A DNA stretch of 24,279 bases. It comes from a virus. The notes under the pieces are model-generated. The model saw only the letters and a program-made list of their open reading frames with translations. It did no database searches and was not told the origin of the DNA. Positions 1 through 6,844 of the stretch are shown here, piece by piece; within the stretch, counting starts at the first letter, position 1; each line of letters begins with the position of its first letter. A program made the position numbers and the translations under genes. The DNA lies in the IMG/VR virus record IMGVR_UViG_3300035698_015778, positions 1 to 24,279 of that record; one strand, given 5' to 3'.

Positions 1-39
1 CACATATCTTAAACGTAGCACAACCAAGGGGGTAATAGG
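1..39. other. Short leader before the first gene
   Basis: This stretch holds no gene that can be recognised. An in-frame TAA at 10-12 could be the end of an upstream gene, but too little is visible to say. The AAGGGGG at about 26-32 is the ribosome binding site of the small terminase candidate. Confidence 0.4.
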
Positions 40-663
40 ATGCCACGGCCCAAAAGCGGTAAATGGTCTCAAAAGTATGAAAAGTGCGTGAAATGCGGCA
101 AAACTAAAAAACCTCACAAATCCCGTGGGCTATGCACCTCGTGTTACTCAACATATAGCGTTGCAAGACGTAAAGAAAAACGTAACGAAGTTAAAGCCGA
201 GGTATATGAAATATTCTCCCGACCTCTCGAATGGACTGAAGAACGTGTCGAAGAAGAAGCCACAGCATTAGTCGAATGGGCCAGCAGAGATGATAGCATC
301 GTTTTTGAAATGTTTCATTGCAAAAGACCCAAGCCCTACACGCGCGATATCATGTATAAACTTGCCGATAAGAACGTAAACTTCCGTAGCGCATTCGATC
401 TCGCGAAGGAATTAATACGGGGTAGAAGGGAGCAGGGAGCGTGTGTCGGAGCCATGAACGCAAGTAGCGTGCAGTTCTATCACGGCTTCTATGATCGCAA
501 CAATAAAAATGAGAATATGACCTTCACCGCTTACAAAGACGAGCGGAAGCAACTCGACGACTCCGCCGACGTCAATAAAGCAAAGCAGGCGATAAACGAA
601 TCACAAGCTTTCGTCGTTGAGGCTAAAAAGCGACGTAAGAAAAAAGACGAGCCGAGCGAATGA
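40..663 (+). CDS. Terminase small subunit candidate with N-terminal zinc ribbon
   Basis: This 207-aa protein probably recognises phage DNA and feeds it to the large terminase. It starts with a zinc-ribbon pattern, Cys16-x2-Cys19 and Cys32-x2-Cys35, in a basic context. A helical segment follows at about residues 63-135 (ALVEWASRDD, then AFDLAKELIRGRREQGA) that resembles the DNA-binding part of many phage small terminases. The C-terminus is a very basic tail (KKRRKKKDE). The ATG is preceded by AAGGGGG at a suitable distance. Its last codon overlaps the large terminase start as ATGA, the usual translational coupling of terminase pairs. The role is inferred mainly from position and the helical pattern. 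The zinc ribbon alone would also fit a homing-type or other DNA-binding protein. Confidence 0.68.
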   Translation: MPRPKSGKWSQKYEKCVKCGKTKKPHKSRGLCTSCYSTYSVARRKEKRNEVKAEVYEIFSRPLEWTEERVEEEATALVEWASRDDSIVFEMFHCKRPKPYTRDIMYKLADKNVNFRSAFDLAKELIRGRREQGACVGAMNASSVQFYHGFYDRNNKNENMTFTAYKDERKQLDDSADVNKAKQAINESQAFVVEAKKRRKKKDEPSE

Positions 664-2177
664 CCGATGACGCAAAGCGGGCTATCGCTGAGTTTGTCGC
701 CGACAAGGACGCCCGTATACGCGCCTTATATAAGGTCAAGGACAAGTGGGGTACCGTCGTAACGATAGAACCCAACGACACGCAACAGCAACTCCTAGAC
801 AACTGTCACACACGTAACATCATCCCCAAGGCACGGCAGCACGGCATTACTACGGGCGTGTGCATATTCAAGATTCTAGACGAGTGTCTTTTTAATGATC
901 ATTACAAGGCCGCTATCATAGCTCACAGAGAGAGTGACGCCCTCAAGATCTTCGCCTCTAAGATCAAATTTCCTTACGACAGCATCCCTCAGTTTCTCAA
1001 AGACAGTGGCTTTGTCCCTACTGCTACGAGGGTGACGACGTCTTCTATAGAGTTCAGCAACGGCAGCATAATCAGTGCCGACACGATGGTGAGGTCGGAC
1101 ACTTTGCAGATACTTCACATCTCAGAGCTCGCCAAGATGTACGCCCAGTTCCCCCAGAAGGCTGAGGAGGTACGCACGGGTGCCCTCCCAGCAGCGGAGA
1201 AGGGGCAAGTGTTTATCGAGTCTACCATGGAGGGACGCTTTGGCCTCATGTACGAGCTTGCAGAGCGTGCTAAAGCCCTTGAGGACTTGGGTACGCCACT
1301 TACCGACAAGGACTTCAAGTTCTTCTTCTTCCCGTGGCACGAGTGCAAAGAGTATCGCATGTATACGCCCGTCGAGATACCGCAGCCGTTCGTAGAATAC
1401 TTTGCTAAGCTTGCGGAGGACTCAGGCATACACCTAGAGGACGAGCAAAAGTGGTGGTACGTCAAAGAGGCAGAAATACAGGGGGAGACCATGAAGCAGG
1501 AGTATCCGTCTACATACAGAGAGAGCACCGAGGTTTCTGGCGATGCCATGTTCTTCGGTAACAACATCGTCAAGGCTCGGCATGAAGGCCGCATCTGTAC
1601 CGTTCCTTACGATAGCAATAGCCACGTATACGCCGCTATGGACATAGGCCGCAGTGACAGTACAGCTATATGGACTTTTCAGCTTATACGGCAGGAGAGG
1701 CACTTCCTTGAGTACTTCGAGCGCGACGGTGAAGAGCCAGCCTTCTATCACAAGTGGCTCAGTCAGCGTGAGTACCCTATAAAGACGCTAGGCCTCCCAC
1801 ACGATGCGAAGGCTTTGACACTCGCAGCTAGCAAAAGCATAGAGGAGATCTTCCGTGGCTTCGGCTACGATGTTGTCATACTCAAACGTGATGATCATGA
1901 GATACTAGGCATTAACGACGTTCGCAACGCCTTTAATCGCTGCTACATTGATAAGATCAAGTGTGCTAGGGGCCTAGAGTGCCTCGATAAGTTTCGCAAG
2001 GAGTACGACGACAAGCACTGCTGCTACCGCACAAAGTCAGTCCACGACGAGTATAGTGATGGGGCCAAGGGCTTTATTTACTCGATACAGCTTGGCAACA
2101 TCATGCGTAATCGTCAGGGTAGTATGTCACTTGATGACTACCGAGCCTTGAAAGCTTCACATAGAAAGATAATTTGA
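660..2177 (+). CDS. Terminase large subunit (packaging ATPase and nuclease)
   Basis: This 505-aa motor protein cuts concatemeric DNA and pumps it through the portal. The ATPase half has a Walker A-like loop KARQHGITT at residues 57-65, of the R-x-x-G-x-T type seen in many phage terminases. The Walker B-like strand is ILHISE at 151-156, with Glu156 as the probable catalytic carboxylate. A coupling-type motif IESTMEG lies at 186-192. The nuclease half shows the RNase H-fold acidic residues: Asp328 in YAAMDIG, Asp382 in LPHDAKA, and Asp463/Asp467 in HDEYSDGAKGF. Length is normal for the family. The start overlaps the upstream stop as ATGA. The canonical aspartate of Walker B is replaced by Ser, which also occurs in related families. 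Confidence 0.93.
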   Translation: MTDDAKRAIAEFVADKDARIRALYKVKDKWGTVVTIEPNDTQQQLLDNCHTRNIIPKARQHGITTGVCIFKILDECLFNDHYKAAIIAHRESDALKIFASKIKFPYDSIPQFLKDSGFVPTATRVTTSSIEFSNGSIISADTMVRSDTLQILHISELAKMYAQFPQKAEEVRTGALPAAEKGQVFIESTMEGRFGLMYELAERAKALEDLGTPLTDKDFKFFFFPWHECKEYRMYTPVEIPQPFVEYFAKLAEDSGIHLEDEQKWWYVKEAEIQGETMKQEYPSTYRESTEVSGDAMFFGNNIVKARHEGRICTVPYDSNSHVYAAMDIGRSDSTAIWTFQLIRQERHFLEYFERDGEEPAFYHKWLSQREYPIKTLGLPHDAKALTLAASKSIEEIFRGFGYDVVILKRDDHEILGINDVRNAFNRCYIDKIKCARGLECLDKFRKEYDDKHCCYRTKSVHDEYSDGAKGFIYSIQLGNIMRNRQGSMSLDDYRALKASHRKII

Positions 2178-2182
2178 TTGCG

Positions 2183-2188
2183 TATAAT
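2183..2188 (+). promoter_or_regulatory. Possible -10 element TATAAT in the terL-scaffold gap
   Basis: A perfect TATAAT lies just after the large terminase stop, in one of the few gaps of the cluster. No good -35 is found at 16-18 bp, since the hexamer there is CATAGA, and there is no TGn extension. It could be a phage- or host-driven promoter for the head genes, or chance in an A/T-rich spot. Confidence 0.25.
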
Positions 2189-2210
2189 TCAATTTTTACA
2201 GTTAATGAGT

Positions 2211-2243
2211 GCGTGAAGTCATATACGCGATAAGACTTCGCGC
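2211..2243 (+). other. Intergenic stem-loop without U-tract
   Basis: GCGTGAAGTC (2211-2220) can pair with GACTTCGCGC (2234-2243), giving a 10-bp stem with one G-U pair around a 13-nt loop. No T-run follows, so it is not a standard terminator. It sits between the large terminase stop and the ribosome site of the scaffold gene. It could be an RNA-processing or mRNA-stability element that sets scaffold and capsid expression apart from terminase. Confidence 0.45.
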
Positions 2244-2278
2244 TGCGTAACACCCCTCGCAAGGGAAAAGGAAAAGAG

Positions 2279-3058
2279 ATGTACGAAGATTACAACGAAG
2301 ACGTAGAGCAGCTCGTCGCTGCGGATGATGGAAGTATTGAAGGCGTAACAGAGGCCGTCGCTGATCCTCAGGCAGAGCAATCGAATAGCAAGGAGTTCAA
2401 CTTCAGGGCACTAGAGGCGGAGAGAGACCGTCTACGCCAGGAAGCTGATACTGCTAGAGAGAGCGTCGCCGAAAAGGAAAGACTTATAAACGTTTATCGT
2501 AATATGGGTTATCCGCAGGCACAGCCCGCGCAAGGCTACCAGCCGATATCACAGCAACCCGCACAGACTCAGCTTCCACAGACAACGGGGCTAGACTTTG
2601 GCGATGCTATAGATAAAGATGCGCTAGGCAAGCTTTCGGGGTATTTCTCCGAGCAGGCCCAACAGATCACCCAAGCCAGCAAGGCCCAGGCCGAGCAGAT
2701 GGAGCAACTAGAGCTTAAGATGCGTGATGCTTCATGGCGCGATACGATAAACAAATATTTACCGAAGGCTATGGAGCGAGACCCTAGTATCGCGGAGACT
2801 ATAAAGGCATCACCGAAGGCATGGACGGCAGCATACCACTTTGCTACGAGCAATATGGATTACTTGCAGTCTAAGATGGCAGAACAACAAGCCAACACGG
2901 CATCAGCGGATCGCATGATACAAAATGCGGAGAAGCCGAAGACGTTAGGTTCTGTTGGTGTTCAATCGCCCGTTGGTGGTTCAAGAGATGCGTTTTCGTT
3001 GTCTCAAGACGAGTTTGCGGAAGCAAAGCGGCGTTTGACGTCTACCGGAAAGTACTAG
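2279..3058 (+). CDS. Probable capsid scaffolding protein
   Basis: This 259-aa acidic, Gln-rich, mostly helical protein sits directly before the major capsid gene. The N-terminal 35 residues are acidic. Residues 40-75 look like a coiled coil (NFRALEAERDRLRQ). Residues 78-102 are a Pro/Gln-rich linker (PQAQPAQGYQPISQQPAQ). A second coiled coil covers about 120-150. The C-terminus is a short amphipathic basic helix (DEFAEAKRRLTSTGKY), the kind of tail scaffolds use to bind capsid subunits. The start has an AAGGA at about 2267-2272. No protease motif is visible. The call rests on position and overall architecture rather than on a conserved motif. Confidence 0.75.
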   Translation: MYEDYNEDVEQLVAADDGSIEGVTEAVADPQAEQSNSKEFNFRALEAERDRLRQEADTARESVAEKERLINVYRNMGYPQAQPAQGYQPISQQPAQTQLPQTTGLDFGDAIDKDALGKLSGYFSEQAQQITQASKAQAEQMEQLELKMRDASWRDTINKYLPKAMERDPSIAETIKASPKAWTAAYHFATSNMDYLQSKMAEQQANTASADRMIQNAEKPKTLGSVGVQSPVGGSRDAFSLSQDEFAEAKRRLTSTGKY

Positions 3059-3095
3059 AGTCCTGGGCCATAGCTACTATTAATGGGATATTACT

Positions 3096-4040
3096 ATGGC
3101 TAAAGGCATAACAACCTTCAACGACATACCTCCAGGCATCCGCAACATATACAACCGCGAGATGCTTGAGGTAGCTACAAAAGAGAAGATCTTCGGTCTT
3201 TTCGCTAACACCACGTCAATTCCTACGGGTAACGGCGACGGCATGGAGTGGAATCGCTACGATCCCTTCGAAGTCGTCACCACACCGCTTACCGACGGCG
3301 TCTATGGCGCTCCACGGAAGGCAATCCGCAGGCCTATTACCTCGAAGCTCGAAGTATACGGCGACTACAGCACCCTTACGAAAAAGGTGGTACGTACTAA
3401 CCTCGAAGACGTAACAATGCAGTACACGCAGGCTTTCGCTGAACAGGCTGGCCTCACGTTTGATACCCTGATGAGAGAAGTTCTCTACTCTGGCGTATCA
3501 TACATCAACTGCAAGAACGGCGTTACGGGCACACCTGGTACGCTTACTGAGATAACAGCGGTTGACGTTGCTATCATGGTCAAGCAGCTTAAGAACAACG
3601 GCGCAAAGATGCTTTCCTCGACACTACAGGCAGGCAGCGGCGTAGGTACTGCGCCTGTTTCTAAGGGTTACTTTTGCTTCGTACACACAGATATGCGCGA
3701 TGACGTTCGTGCTATGAAAGACTTCCAGCCGGTACGTACGTACTCGATGCTTAAGTCTGTGTACGAGAGCGAGCTTGGAGCCGTCGACGACGTCCGCTTC
3801 ATCGAGACCAACAACGGCAAAGTAGTTAGCGGTACATACACATGCTTCGTAGTAGGGGCGAACGCATATGGTGAGATCGATCTTTCTGGCAACAAGTACA
3901 CCGTATACCGCCATGGTTTCGGTTCTGCCGGTAGCGAAGATCCTCACTCGATGTTCATGTCCCTTGGATGGGATGGCTATTGGGGTGGCGTAATTCTTAA
4001 CGAAATGTGGCTTGGCCAACTTCGTTGCACACACTCATAA
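3096..4040 (+). CDS. Major capsid protein, N4-gp56 family type
   Basis: This 314-aa protein is the probable shell subunit with the HK97 fold. It matches the N4-gp56-type pattern. An N-terminal helix is followed by TTPLTDGVYG at 62-71 (the 'PL-x-EGV' element) and TSKLEVYGDYSTLTKKV at 82-98. A central segment has SKGYFCFVHTDMRDDVRAMKDF, then ELGAVDDVRFIET, then VVGANAYGEIDL. The end is SLGWDGYWGGVILNEMWLGQLRC, the typical C-terminal strand. The ribosome site is weak (TAATGGGATATTACT before ATG), which is odd for a gene expected to be highly expressed. The scaffold gene lies 37 bp upstream and a probable decoration gene follows 25 bp downstream. Confidence 0.9.
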   Translation: MAKGITTFNDIPPGIRNIYNREMLEVATKEKIFGLFANTTSIPTGNGDGMEWNRYDPFEVVTTPLTDGVYGAPRKAIRRPITSKLEVYGDYSTLTKKVVRTNLEDVTMQYTQAFAEQAGLTFDTLMREVLYSGVSYINCKNGVTGTPGTLTEITAVDVAIMVKQLKNNGAKMLSSTLQAGSGVGTAPVSKGYFCFVHTDMRDDVRAMKDFQPVRTYSMLKSVYESELGAVDDVRFIETNNGKVVSGTYTCFVVGANAYGEIDLSGNKYTVYRHGFGSAGSEDPHSMFMSLGWDGYWGGVILNEMWLGQLRCTHS

Positions 4041-4065
4041 CCATAACGTATAAGGAGATTTTATT

Positions 4066-4704
4066 ATGGACAGACGAGTAGTAAAAGTATTGACCTCTAC
4101 AGGAGCAGCGGTTAATCAAAACCTCGGTTTCGTACCTCACAAGGTAGTAACCCGTAACCTCACGAAGTGGGGATCTACAAGCGAAGTTATCCGTTGCGGC
4201 TATAGTGCAGCAATGGACGACGCTTCATACCTTTCTGAAGCTAACCAGGCGAGCTTAACTGACGGTATCCTTACCGCTCTTGAGACAACAAACGGTTTCA
4301 CTCCGTACGACACCACGGTGCGTGCTGAGCGTCAGAAGATCATCAGTGGAGCAACTGCGGCAAATCCTTGTGTTATCACAATGACAAGCCACGGATTCAC
4401 AGCGGCAGCCAACGACGGCGACACCCTTGCTATCAACCTCATGGGTTCCGATAGTATGGTAGAGCTTAATGGCAACCGCTACACGATGACGTATGTCAAT
4501 GCCAACAGTGTGAGCATTGACGTTGATTCAACCAACTTCACGGCATACAGCTCTACGCTTAATGCTGGTATTGGCATGAATACGACAACGGCATCCGACG
4601 ATACAGGCTACAAGGGTATTACCATAGGCACCGGCCCAATGGCAAACTCTTCGGACCTTATCGAAGTGACAGCAGAGTGGTTTGATAGCTACGAAGAAGT
4701 ATAG
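4066..4704 (+). CDS. Virion protein with HGF/GD module, possible head decoration
   Basis: This 212-aa protein of unknown exact role directly follows the capsid gene and precedes a terminator, so it should be made in the same amount as capsid protein. Residues 1-85 form a unique domain, which would be the part that attaches to the capsid if it is a decoration protein. Residues 92-166 form a beta-rich module: ATAANPCVITMTSHGF, then a Gly-Asp turn, MVELNGNRYT, and a final strand. Automatic annotation often labels this module 'E1 FCCH-like' in phage proteins. The same module occurs in the genes at 20039 and 23641. The start has a strong AAGGAG at 4052-4057. A decoration or accessory head role is inferred from position only. 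Confidence 0.6.
   Translation: MDRRVVKVLTSTGAAVNQNLGFVPHKVVTRNLTKWGSTSEVIRCGYSAAMDDASYLSEANQASLTDGILTALETTNGFTPYDTTVRAERQKIISGATAANPCVITMTSHGFTAAANDGDTLAINLMGSDSMVELNGNRYTMTYVNANSVSIDVDSTNFTAYSSTLNAGIGMNTTTASDDTGYKGITIGTGPMANSSDLIEVTAEWFDSYEEV
4339..4563 (+). repeat. HGF/GD module, copy 1
   Basis: Residues 92-166 of the 212-aa virion protein. Landmarks are ANPCVITMTSHGF, GDTLAI, ELNGNRYTMTYV and NSVSIDVDSTNF. Confidence 0.7.
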
Positions 4705-4713
4705 TAGTTTTTA

Positions 4714-4745
4714 GGGAGGGGGAGCGTTTCCCCTTCCCGCTTTTT
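4714..4745 (+). terminator. Rho-independent terminator after the head genes
   Basis: GGGAGGGGGA (4714-4723) pairs with TCCCCTTCCC (4729-4738), giving 10 bp with one G-U pair and a GCGTT loop. GC and then TTTTT (4741-4745) follow. It begins 9 bp after the stop of the 212-aa gene. It should end or attenuate the highly expressed scaffold-capsid transcript before the tail genes. Confidence 0.9.
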
Positions 4746-4774
4746 ACAACAATTTTAACAGGATTAATTTATTT

Positions 4775-5074
4775 ATGGCGAAACAAGACGGATGCCCAGC
4801 GATACACACGAAAAAGAGTGACTCCACGAGGAAGTACTACTTTGAGAATAGGGGACAGCCAGGTGCCGACCTCAACTTTTTTGCCGACTCAGGTGGCCAG
4901 GTTAAAACGTTTGATCTTAAGGATAGTTCTGTCGTAGAGCTTACCGAAGAGATGGCGTACTACATCAAGAGCAAGGGTGTCGAGAAGCCTATAGTCAACG
5001 AAGACGACTACGGCAAGCATAAGAGTTCAGATCGTACATATATAGAAAGAAAATTTGATCTACACGAGGTATAA
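4775..5074 (+). CDS. Small hypothetical protein in the connector region
   Basis: This 99-aa, highly charged protein matches no family I recognise. It lacks a signal peptide and membrane segment. The middle (VKTFDLKDSSVVELTEEMAY) reads like a small beta-then-helix fold. The end is charged (SSDRTYIERKFDLHEV). It follows the head terminator and precedes the adaptor gene by 2 bp, with an AGGA at 4760-4763 as ribosome site. By position it could be a small head-completion or capsid-vertex protein, but no motif supports that. Confidence 0.6.
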   Translation: MAKQDGCPAIHTKKSDSTRKYYFENRGQPGADLNFFADSGGQVKTFDLKDSSVVELTEEMAYYIKSKGVEKPIVNEDDYGKHKSSDRTYIERKFDLHEV

Positions 5075-5076
5075 CC

Positions 5077-6216
5077 GTGGCAGAGACTGTACCAGAAATA
5101 CTAACGTTAATACAAGACTTGACCCAACAGCGTGGCACATCAGATAGCACGTTGTTAGAGGGCGTAAATAGCTTCTATAGGGGCAAATTTTATATTGATA
5201 TAGGTATGGCCTCCACGAAGAAGCTTTGGAACTTCCAGACGTTGCCGAACGTTGACGAGTACGCGATACCAGAAACGTATCGCATTGTCACTATGAATAC
5301 GGCGAAGATAAATAATTCTATGGTTAGCCTCCTCTTTAGTAGGGAGGAGCTAGACCTTTACTTTCCCGATGCCTATGTTCCGCAAGAGGCAACGTCTACC
5401 GTAACGAAAACCGTGCCCTCGATAACTGTCGATACTGGTGATGGTACGGACACATACGCCTTCACTTTGGATGATACGGCTATCGTAGCAGGGAGTTTCA
5501 CTTTAAACGACCTTGTAGGTGTACAGACTCTCACGGACGATGGCGCTGGTGCCCTTACTGGTGACGGTACGGGAACGATAGACTACACGAGTGGCGCTGT
5601 TACGGTGGTCTTCACGGCTGCCGTCACGCTAGGAGATGCTATCACTGGTGACTACCAGAGTGTCGGCGCCGGCATAGGCGATGGCTCCTCTCTTTCCTTT
5701 ACGGGGTCGACTGTCAGTACCCCTATTATACAGGGCAGCTTTATTATTACTGACGGTGTGGAGACGTTCAAGGACGACGGTGGCTTGCTTACTGGCACGC
5801 TAGGAGGCTCGGGAACGCTTAACTATCTCACGGGGGCCTATGTCATAACGTTTGCGACGGCGCCCGTTGCTGACTCTGTCATAAAAGCCTCTTATAGCAC
5901 CTATGCGGCAGCATGCCCTGACCGTATGATAGCATACGACAACACCCTTACGATGCGTCCAATTCCTGATGACGTCTATGACGTGTACATCGAGGTAGCA
6001 GAGGTGCCAGCTACGTTGACGTTAACAAGCACGTTGCCGAACACCCTATGGGGCGAGGCTATCGCCTACGGTACGGCAATGGAGTTCATGCGTCGCACTG
6101 GCGACGATGACAACGCGATGAAGACCTACTCTTTTTATAAAGAGAAACTAGAGACAGTCCTAAAATATGCATACAAGCAACGCAGTGCTAATACGGCACG
6201 TTTCCCAAGGTGGTAA
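5077..6216 (+). CDS. Head-to-tail adaptor with two inserted beta modules
   Basis: This 379-aa protein starts with GTG, supported by GAGGT at 5066-5070 and the 2-bp spacing from the previous stop. Residues 1-100 and 275-379 read as one split adaptor. The N-terminal part is helical (ILTLIQDLTQQRG) and then a strand region. The C-terminal part has NTLWGEAIAYGTAMEFMRRT followed by a long helix (MKTYSFYKEKLETVLKYAY), the pattern of podoviral (SU10/P22 gp4-like) ring adaptors under the portal. Between them lie two tandem beta modules, at about 118-193 and 200-273. Each runs GDGT/S, then 'GSF', 'DDG', 'GT-x-(D/N)Y-x-(S/T)GA', then a strand and 'Y'. These would project from the neck of the virion. 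Confidence 0.72.
   Translation: MAETVPEILTLIQDLTQQRGTSDSTLLEGVNSFYRGKFYIDIGMASTKKLWNFQTLPNVDEYAIPETYRIVTMNTAKINNSMVSLLFSREELDLYFPDAYVPQEATSTVTKTVPSITVDTGDGTDTYAFTLDDTAIVAGSFTLNDLVGVQTLTDDGAGALTGDGTGTIDYTSGAVTVVFTAAVTLGDAITGDYQSVGAGIGDGSSLSFTGSTVSTPIIQGSFIITDGVETFKDDGGLLTGTLGGSGTLNYLTGAYVITFATAPVADSVIKASYSTYAAACPDRMIAYDNTLTMRPIPDDVYDVYIEVAEVPATLTLTSTLPNTLWGEAIAYGTAMEFMRRTGDDDNAMKTYSFYKEKLETVLKYAYKQRSANTARFPRW
5428..5895 (+). repeat. Tandem beta-module duplication inside the adaptor
   Basis: Two protein-level repeats of about 75 residues lie at 5428-5655 and 5674-5895. Shared landmarks are GDGT/GDGS at the start, VAGSFTLND/IQGSFIITD, TLTDDGAGALTGDG/TFKDDGGLLTGTLG, GTIDYTSGAVTVVF/GTLNYLTGAYVITF, and a final Y. 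DNA identity is low, so the duplication is old or the copies arrived separately. A third relative is in the nozzle-like gene at 7052-7267. Confidence 0.75.
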
Positions 6217-6219
6217 CAC

Positions 6220-6834
6220 ATGTCCGATTATGAAGTGACGGCGCCGGCTGATTCAGGGTCTAGCGTCCTTACAGAGAATGCAAAGGTTCGGGGTAATTGG
6301 GATGTGATCCAAAACACCCTTGATATCGACCACTTTGCTATGGCGAAGCCTTTGAGCGCTACCGATGGTCAGCATAAGCAAGTAACCATACCCGAGATAG
6401 ACACTACTCCAACGGGTGTTGATAACACTGGTATCCTCTATGTAGAAGAGACAGCCGCCAAAGCTGAGTTATTCTATCAAGATCAAGACGACAACGCCGT
6501 ACAGCTTACGAGCAAGGGGACCCCTACATCATTTATAAAGGCCTTCGTCTCGTTCTCTGTAACTGGCGCTATTGCTACAGGGTCTTTTAATGTGGCATCT
6601 GTTGCTAAAAACATAATTGGTGCGAATAAAGCCAGATTTTACTGGGATATTACCTTTAGCACACCATTTGCTGATACAAACTACACCATATTAGGGAATG
6701 CCGTAACAGATCAAAGAACAAGAGTTTTAATCGTTGTGGAGAAGTTTGTTGATAAAGTCCGTGTTATGATTATTGATGAGTCAGAAGAGGCAGCCACCTG
6801 GTATGGCGGCGAAGTGGTAATATTTAAGCTCTAA
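6220..6834 (+). CDS. Small tail fibre or neck-whisker-like protein
   Basis: This 204-aa protein has a beta-rich pattern common in phage fibres. Near residues 24-58 it has RGNWDVIQNTLDIDHFAMAK and ATDGQHKQVTIPE, a motif known from podoviral virion proteins that precede fibre tips. Around residues 70-97 a short stretch (GILYVEETAAKAELFYQDQD) resembles fibre shaft sequences. The C-terminal 90 residues (SFNVASVAKNIIG, then FYWDITFSTPFADTNY) follow the 'Yxv-S-v ... FstpfadtnY' pattern of fibre-tip domains. The ribosome site AAGGTGG is at 6207-6213. It lies between adaptor and nozzle, so it may decorate the neck. No enzyme motif is seen. Confidence 0.6.
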   Translation: MSDYEVTAPADSGSSVLTENAKVRGNWDVIQNTLDIDHFAMAKPLSATDGQHKQVTIPEIDTTPTGVDNTGILYVEETAAKAELFYQDQDDNAVQLTSKGTPTSFIKAFVSFSVTGAIATGSFNVASVAKNIIGANKARFYWDITFSTPFADTNYTILGNAVTDQRTRVLIVVEKFVDKVRVMIIDESEEAATWYGGEVVIFKL

Positions 6835-6844
6835 GGGGTGTTGT

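Noticed and set aside
1115-1594. 159-aa open frame on the minus strand inside the large terminase gene
   Set aside because: It is the shadow of a strongly supported gene, has no ribosome site and no domain pattern.
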